Assembly: GCA_934434555.1 (NCBI GenBank)
Contig: CAKRZX010000035.1
Coordinates: 1-10,775, forward strand
Direction of reading: 5' to 3'
DNA from: an uncultured Clostridia bacterium
GTDB taxonomy: Bacteria; Bacillota; Clostridia; Christensenellales; QALW01
Length of the DNA: 10,775 nucleotides
A program made the translations under genes and the position numbers. The notes below the pieces were generated by a model that was not told the origin of the DNA, searched no databases, and saw only the letters and a list, made by a program, of their open reading frames with translations. The number at the start of each line of letters is the position of its first letter. Position 1 is the first letter of the stretch. Positions 7,824 to 10,775 of this stretch are shown here, piece by piece.

Positions 7824-8084
7824 TGCATAAGAGAGCCGAACGCCTAACGGTTTTAACGGACATATTTTCGCCCTGCGGCAGACGGCTTGGAAATATGCCC
7901 GATATTACCCTTTTCTTGTCCCGACAAAAATCTGTTCCGTTAAAACTGCGCGCACCGAAAACGGATTGTTTTTGTCGAGATTCGTTGAGGACGACACAGG
8001 AATACCGGGCGTATTTCAAGGAGGACGAAACAAAATATCGGCAAAAAAACCGTTTTCGGCGTCAGGCGTCGGTTCTCTTATGCA
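7824..8084. mobile_element. MITE B: 261-bp element with terminal inverted repeats and TA target duplication
   Basis: The left end TGCATAAGAGAGCCGA (from 7824) and inverted right end TGCATAAGAGAACCGA (from 8084) agree over about 25 bases with two mismatches and one indel. TA flanks both ends (7822-7823, 8085-8086). An additional internal 11-bp inverted repeat GTTTTAACGGA occurs at 7850-7860 and 7936-7946. One plus-strand frame is open across the whole element, but there is no recognisable protein. It splits the WYL gene after codon 21-24. The ends differ from MITE A, yet 23 of 24 bases at 7997-8020 match MITE A at nearly the same distance from the right end (64 versus 67 bases). Confidence 0.88.
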
Positions 8085-8204
8085 TAAACATAAAACTCGC
8101 GCATATACTCTCTTATTCTGTTAAAATTCTTGATAAGTTCGCTGTAAGCCGTATTTCTCACCTCCCCGTAAAAAGCATTTTATGTCGCCTGTATTATATT
8201 TTAA

Positions 8205-8660
8205 TTACTGTTTCTCCCGTAGGAATTTTAACCGATATATTTCAAGTCCGTCGCTGATACCGCAATACTCAAAGCCCTTTTTCAGAGCAATATACCTTGT
8301 TGCTTCCTGCTCGTGCATGCACTCTATAACCGCATCTTTTTGCTCTTTAATTGCTTTTGAAACAAGCATATCCGTCAACACCGACGCATACCCGCGTCCC
8401 CAATATTCCTTAAACAGAACCCAGCCTATTTCCATACTTTTTTCATCATATGCGTGATAAATCACGTATCCGATAAATTCTCCGTTTTGCTCCGCCGCAT
8501 ACACGAGCGGATTTTCCGCCAGCCCCGCGCTTTCAAGAAATTCTTTTGTCCGCGCTCTGTCGTACGGCAGTTCCAGACAGCACATTACGTCCCTGTCCGA
8601 CAACAGTCGGCAAAGCGCTTCAAAATCGCCGTTTTTCATTTTCCGAATTGTTATGTCCAT
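8205..8660 (-). CDS. GNAT-family N-acetyltransferase
   Basis: A 151-residue acetyltransferase of the GNAT superfamily, RimJ/RimL-like in flavour, transferring acetyl from acetyl-CoA to an amine. The start MDITIRKMKNGDFEALCRLL is the usual first strand and helix. EFIGYVIYHA and EIGWVLFKEYWGRGYASVLTDMLV (77-100) make motif A with the acetyl-CoA pyrophosphate loop WGRGYA (87-92). VIECMHEQEATRYIALKKGFEYCG is motif B and the aromatic C-terminal part. Start options are ATG at 8660 (GGAAG six bases upstream) or an in-frame ATG at 8672; I prefer 8660. It has its own promoter at 8763-8790 and stops 43 bases before the WYL gene, with no terminator seen between, so cotranscription with the WYL pair is likely. 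Substrate is unknown. Confidence 0.9.
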   Translation of the reverse strand: MDITIRKMKNGDFEALCRLLSDRDVMCCLELPYDRARTKEFLESAGLAENPLVYAAEQNGEFIGYVIYHAYDEKSMEIGWVLFKEYWGRGYASVLTDMLVSKAIKEQKDAVIECMHEQEATRYIALKKGFEYCGISDGLEIYRLKFLREKQ

Positions 8661-8719
8661 TTTTTCTTCCATGCTGCCCATTCCAAAAGTCCGCAACTTA
8701 CAGCGCCGTGCTTTTTCAT
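8651..8719 (-). CDS. Possible 22-residue leader peptide upstream of and overlapping GNAT start
   Basis: Between the promoter and the GNAT gene an ATG at 8719 opens MKKHGAVSCGLLEWAAWKKK and ends WT-TAA, overlapping the GNAT start (8660) by 10 bases in another frame. The peptide is cationic with a small hydrophobic patch. There is no good SD. It could be a coupling leader or chance; evidence is weak. Confidence 0.2.
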   Translation of the reverse strand: MKKHGAVSCGLLEWAAWKKKWT

Positions 8720-8762
8720 TTTATCAACAGTGCGAATCTGCTTGCCGTTTTTGTACGCTTAC

Positions 8763-8790
8763 ATTATATCATAAGCGCGCGGAAAATCAA
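8763..8790 (-). promoter_or_regulatory. Extended -10 promoter upstream of the GNAT gene
   Basis: Minus strand TTGATT (8790-8785), 16-base gap, perfect TATAAT (8768-8763) preceded by TGA (TGn extended -10). Transcription would begin near 8755, about 95 bases before the GNAT ATG, and would cover the GNAT gene and WYL pair. Confidence 0.75.
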
Positions 8791-8831
8791 TAAATATATT
8801 TCAGCAAATTGTTATTCGGGGTTTTATACAA

Positions 8832-8877
8832 ACGACAAAGCCCCGCGCCGAAAGCAAAAATTGCAGCAACGCGGGGC
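8832..8877 (-). terminator. Hairpin terminator downstream of the rtcB remnant
   Basis: GCCCCGCG (8877-8870 on the minus strand) pairs perfectly with CGCGGGGC (8847-8840) over a 22-base loop that can itself fold (GCAA/TTGC), followed on the minus strand by TTTGTCGTT. The T tract is interrupted, so strength is moderate. It sits about 35 bases after the remnant's stop. Confidence 0.6.
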
Positions 8878-8910
8878 AAAAAAAGGGGGCAGAGTAATTG
8901 GCAGCGCGGT

Positions 8911-9401
8911 TTATCTTTTTCCCGAGCTTTCGCTTGCCTTAAAATTATATATTGGTTTAATGACTTTATCAATTATAACAGTTTCACGGATTTGTTCTAT
9001 GATCTTGCTCATCGGTTTGTATACCATCGGGCATTCGTCAATCGTATCCTTTGTTATCGACGTCGAAAAGATTCCTTCCATTGCTTTTTCAAAAGCATTT
9101 AATGTAAACGAACTAAATGCCTCCTTTCTGCTCATCAGCCGTCCGGCGCCGTGAGGCGCGCTGCAATTCCACTCTTTATTACCCAATCCCGTGCATATAA
9201 GGCTTCCGTCACGCATATTCATAGGGATAAGCAGGCGTTCATTTTTTTGGCTGATACTGCGCCTTTTCGCAAAGTCATTGTATCGACGTCAACATAATTA
9301 TGAACCGTTGTAAAACTATCCTCTTCCGTAAGTTTCATTCCTTTGAGTATTTCTTCTTTAATTGCTGTGCGGTTGAGTTCGGCAAAAGCCTTTTCGGACC
9401 C
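8911..9401 (-). pseudogene. rtcB: RtcB RNA ligase remnant: C-terminal part only, with a further frameshift
   Basis: The minus strand from about 9401 encodes SEKAFAELNRTAIKEEILKG, then SFTTVHNYVDVDTMTLRKGA (metal-ligand His), and breaks at an A7 run (9248-9242). The frame then continues as ERLLIPMNMRDGS, CSAPHGAGRLMSRKEA with the guanylylation-site His, and VIKPIYNFKASESSGKR, stop at 8911. One additional A in the run would restore A-K-K-N-E-R. The N-terminal 60 percent of RtcB, including the DxGC and GGGNH motifs, is absent; upstream sequence changes abruptly at a palindromic repeat (9398-9419). It is a diverged paralogue of the rtcB at 4119-5386 rather than a recent copy: the shared parts match only moderately. 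It cannot encode a functional ligase. Confidence 0.9.
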
Positions 9402-9419
9402 TCCCGCTTAGCGGGTGGT
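9398..9419. repeat. Short palindrome at the truncated end of the rtcB remnant
   Basis: ACC..CCCGC-TTA-GCGGG..GGT is an imperfect stem-loop followed on the plus strand by TTTTCTT. It marks the exact point where rtcB-like sequence stops. It may be an interspersed palindromic repeat, the end of an IS200/IS605-like element, or a terminator; a single copy in this window cannot decide. Confidence 0.45.
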
Positions 9420-9628
9420 TTTCTTGATACAAACAAAATTCGCCCATTTTGAACAAGTCAAAATAGACGGATTTGATGTAAAAACAGGCTTTTACGGAAA
9501 TTCAGGCGCACTTATCCTGCCGAATTGAAATAATTATCCGGCGGATGTGCTACCGTCCTAAGCATATCCTCTTTTACGATTATTATTATATAGTTTTTGA
9601 GAATGAATTTGGTCACCGCTACGGCGAC
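9402..9628. other. Non-coding stretch with coding-like debris
   Basis: No convincing gene in about 230 bases. On the plus strand 9415-9528 reads QTKFAHFEQVKIDGFDVKTG and then FYGNSGALILPN-stop, an ordered peptide that could be the C-terminal end of a lost gene or the inside of a mobile element. ATTTTGA/TCAAAAT (about 9446-9464) forms a 7-bp hairpin. 9578-9600 is AT-rich with a minus-strand TATAAT lacking a good -35. No inverted ends bounding the whole stretch were found. Confidence 0.4.
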
Positions 9629-9659
9629 AAAAAAAAGCGCCGGTCAAGGTGACCGACGC
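9629..9659 (-). terminator. Strong rho-independent terminator of the hypothetical-gene operon
   Basis: Minus strand GCGTCGGTCA (9659-9650), 3-base loop CCT, TGACCGGCGC (9646-9637), then eight T (9636-9629). The ten-pair stem contains one G-U wobble. It lies 18 bases after the stop of the 218-residue gene. Confidence 0.92.
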
Positions 9660-9676
9660 CAAAAACGCTTATTGAC

Positions 9677-10333
9677 TTAATCAAACATTACACCGGGGTT
9701 GAGCTGCGACGGGGAGCGCCAGAGGATGCCGTACTCAAACAAGAACCGGGCTTTTAAACTCCAGTATTCCAGGCAGAAATCCATCTGTTTTGTTTTTTCT
9801 ATCTTTTCCTCAACCTTGTCAATCACCGCAAGGTATTTCTCCGTTTTCTCAACAGGATCGTTTTTGATGAATCCCCGTCGGTTTTCCTGCGCCGAGAGAA
9901 GCAATTCACGGATTCTTTCATCCGGCAGACTGCCGGACACGATTGCGACAAGGTCGGAGCAATCGTCAGGTTCATAATAATTTCTTGCTTTGACCGCCAG
10001 ATAAAAACAGTTTTCAAACCCTTCCATGTCCTCACTGTTATATTCTCTGAGTTTCATAAGCTCTGTATGGGCTTGAAGCTGCGGTGTGTAAAATTTCACG
10101 GACATTCCCGCACGGCACATTTTGTCATAACATTCGGTAAGATACCAAAGCGTCGGAATGATCTCTTCCAGCGTTTCTATATCGTGATCACGGGGAGCAA
10201 GCGCAATTTGCGCCATTTCGGCAAGATAAGGGCTGTCTTTATAGGTGGGCGCTGCGTGGCTGTGCTCCTTATGGCCTTCAATAATGCCGTGAAGCTTTAC
10301 GATTCTGTTTAATTCCTGCTTGGAAATGGGCAT
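9677..10333 (-). CDS. Hypothetical protein, 218 residues, mostly helical
   Basis: Not recognised. The ATG at 10333 has GGGAGG seven bases upstream, and the gene is followed by a strong terminator, so it is a real expressed gene. The protein is soluble, has no signal peptide or membrane segment, and is predicted mostly alpha-helical: PISKQELNRIVKLHGIIEGH, then HDIETLEEIIPTLWYLTECY, a charged helix near 165-182 (VEKTEKYLAVIDKVEEKIEK), and an aromatic C-terminus (LEYWSLKARFLFEYGILWR). HGIIEGHKEHSHAA contains four His within 13 residues, which might bind metal, but spacing matches no motif I know. It follows the broken gene at 10356-10775 by 22 bases and is probably cotranscribed with it. Function unknown. 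Confidence 0.85.
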   Translation of the reverse strand: MPISKQELNRIVKLHGIIEGHKEHSHAAPTYKDSPYLAEMAQIALAPRDHDIETLEEIIPTLWYLTECYDKMCRAGMSVKFYTPQLQAHTELMKLREYNSEDMEGFENCFYLAVKARNYYEPDDCSDLVAIVSGSLPDERIRELLLSAQENRRGFIKNDPVEKTEKYLAVIDKVEEKIEKTKQMDFCLEYWSLKARFLFEYGILWRSPSQLNPGVMFD

Positions 10334-10355
10334 AGTATACCTCCCGTTTATAGGT

Positions 10356-10775
10356 CTATTCTATCATAGCCTTGATAAATCCGATGATATTCTGGGCGGC
10401 GTTATAGCGAAGCACACCTATACCAAAGGGAAATTCGTCAAGGCGTTCTTTTGAAAACGGAAACAGCAGTTTGACCGAGTAGTAAGGCTCGTCCGCTCGG
10501 TCGGCTATTATTTTTCGCAGTTCGTCCTCGTCGTGGGCAATCAGTCCGTTTTTATAGAAATAGTTGATTTTATTGGGATCGCATTTCGGATAAAGCTCGG
10601 TATCAAAGCAGTGGTCGGCTGCCGTTTTCCGACGGCGGCCTTTTCTTTTTCAAAACGGCTCAAACCCGAAATGAACAAGCGCCTCGTTAATGTCAAAAAA
10701 ATTAAATATTTTCTTTTCAATGCAAAAGGCAATCACAAGATCAAAATCGTCGGCACGGGATAAACTGTATCCGGC
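10356..10775 (-). pseudogene. Hypothetical protein fragment with an in-frame TGA (runs off window)
   Basis: A single minus-strand frame covers 140 codons from the window edge to the TAG at 10358-10356, broken once by TGA at 10652-10650. Before it: GYSLSRADDFDLVIAFCIEK and FFDINEALVHFGFEPF. After it: KRKGRRRKTAADHCFDTELY, NKINYFYKNGLIAHDEDELR and KERLDEFPFGIGVLRYNAAQ to AMIE-stop. Both sides have protein-like composition in the same frame with no restart codon soon after the TGA. A CGA-to-TGA change would explain it and would fit the Arg/Lys-rich surroundings. Alternatives are a recoded TGA, two separate genes, or an assembly error. It is 22 bases upstream of the 218-residue gene. No family recognised. 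Confidence 0.65.

Larger units (their letters stand above)
6383..8161 (-). pseudogene. WYL-domain regulator gene interrupted by two TA-flanked miniature elements
   Basis: Three coding blocks lie in order. Block 1 (8161 to 8087) encodes AYSELIKNFNRIREYMREFY. Block 2 (7821 to 6787) runs from GFRRRSEYNKKSGRSYDNEK to FSADVFDSAEL. Block 3 (6516 to 6383) encodes PWIRTFICRITDINF through LKWGDEK and a TGA. Removing the two elements with one TA copy each joins VY-GF and AEL-I-PW without loss. The remaining length is 1248 nt (416 codons). Block 2 holds an N-terminal HTH-like region and the WYL core (QYLMAYVYRNRRITSFRLDN). With the inserts in place, reading stops at a TAA in the first element, so normal product is impossible. 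The start is unclear: GGGGAGG directly abuts a GTG (8161), while an in-frame ACG (8152) sits at ideal SD distance and may be a mutated ATG. The 44-base gap after GNAT has only a weak TATAAT (8193-8198) with poor -35. Confidence 0.88.

Noticed and set aside
7822..7829. TATGCATA as a regulator operator, since it occurs at both 7822-7829 and 8079-8086
   Set aside because: Both copies are the terminal repeats of MITE B with their TA flanks.
6519..8084. The two inserts as self-splicing or group II introns
   Set aside because: Sizes near 265 bases, TA flanks and inverted terminal repeats fit DNA transposition; no intron-type boundary (GUGYG...AY) or catalytic core is seen.
8546..9154. Long plus-strand open frame of 202 codons
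   Set aside because: It is antisense to the GNAT gene and rtcB remnant, has no SD and shows low-complexity shadow composition. The 174-codon frames at 5473-5997 (plus) and 2677-3201 (minus) are rejected for the same reason.
1..10775. CRISPR arrays, tRNA or rRNA genes
   Set aside because: No regularly spaced direct repeats and no cloverleaf or rRNA-like sequence were seen on either strand.

Overview
The window looks like chromosomal DNA of an anaerobic Clostridia-type Firmicute, probably an uncultured gut or rumen lineage. The grounds are moderate-to-low GC, GGAGG-type ribosome binding sites, consensus TTGACA/TATAAT promoters, short hairpin-plus-T terminators, and protein families (paired WYL regulators, RtcB, PglC-type sugar transferase) typical of that group. 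This assignment is inference; there is no rRNA or other phylogenetic marker here.

Region 1 (1-2210, minus strand) is a glycan operon. A strong promoter at 2182-2210 drives a DegT-family PLP aminotransferase (840-2105), a monotopic PglC/WcaJ-type sugar-phosphate transferase (120-818), and a family-4-like glycosyltransferase whose first 36 codons are at the window edge (1-108). Together these suggest synthesis of an amino-sugar-primed, lipid-linked surface glycan. Region 2 (2280-4108) is a divergently transcribed, secreted and membrane-anchored protein with an N-terminal carbohydrate-binding-like domain and a GH99/WbsX-like central domain whose expected acidic motif is altered. It ends at a bidirectional terminator.

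Region 3 (4119-9401, minus strand) is a gene cluster around the RNA ligase RtcB. In transcription order it holds a 5'-truncated second rtcB copy (remnant), a GNAT acetyltransferase with its own promoter, two consecutive WYL-domain regulators joined by a GTGA stop/start overlap, and an rtcB gene split into two overlapping reading frames at an A5 run. The first WYL gene is interrupted by two separate TA-flanked miniature inverted-repeat elements (6519-6784 and 7824-8084). Removing both with one TA copy each restores a single 1248-nt reading frame with conserved-looking sequence across both joints. The two elements have different terminal repeats but related cores.

Region 4 (9402-10775) holds a short non-coding stretch with a palindromic repeat and a strong terminator. 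Upstream of that lie a two-gene minus-strand operon of unknown function: an intact 218-residue gene, preceded by a gene cut by the window edge that carries an in-frame TGA.

The main themes are decay and mobile-element insertion concentrated in the rtcB/WYL locus, and A-run frameshifts in both rtcB copies. The rtcB-WYL-WYL-GNAT arrangement could be a regulated RNA-repair module. The glycan operon and its divergent secreted partner look functional.
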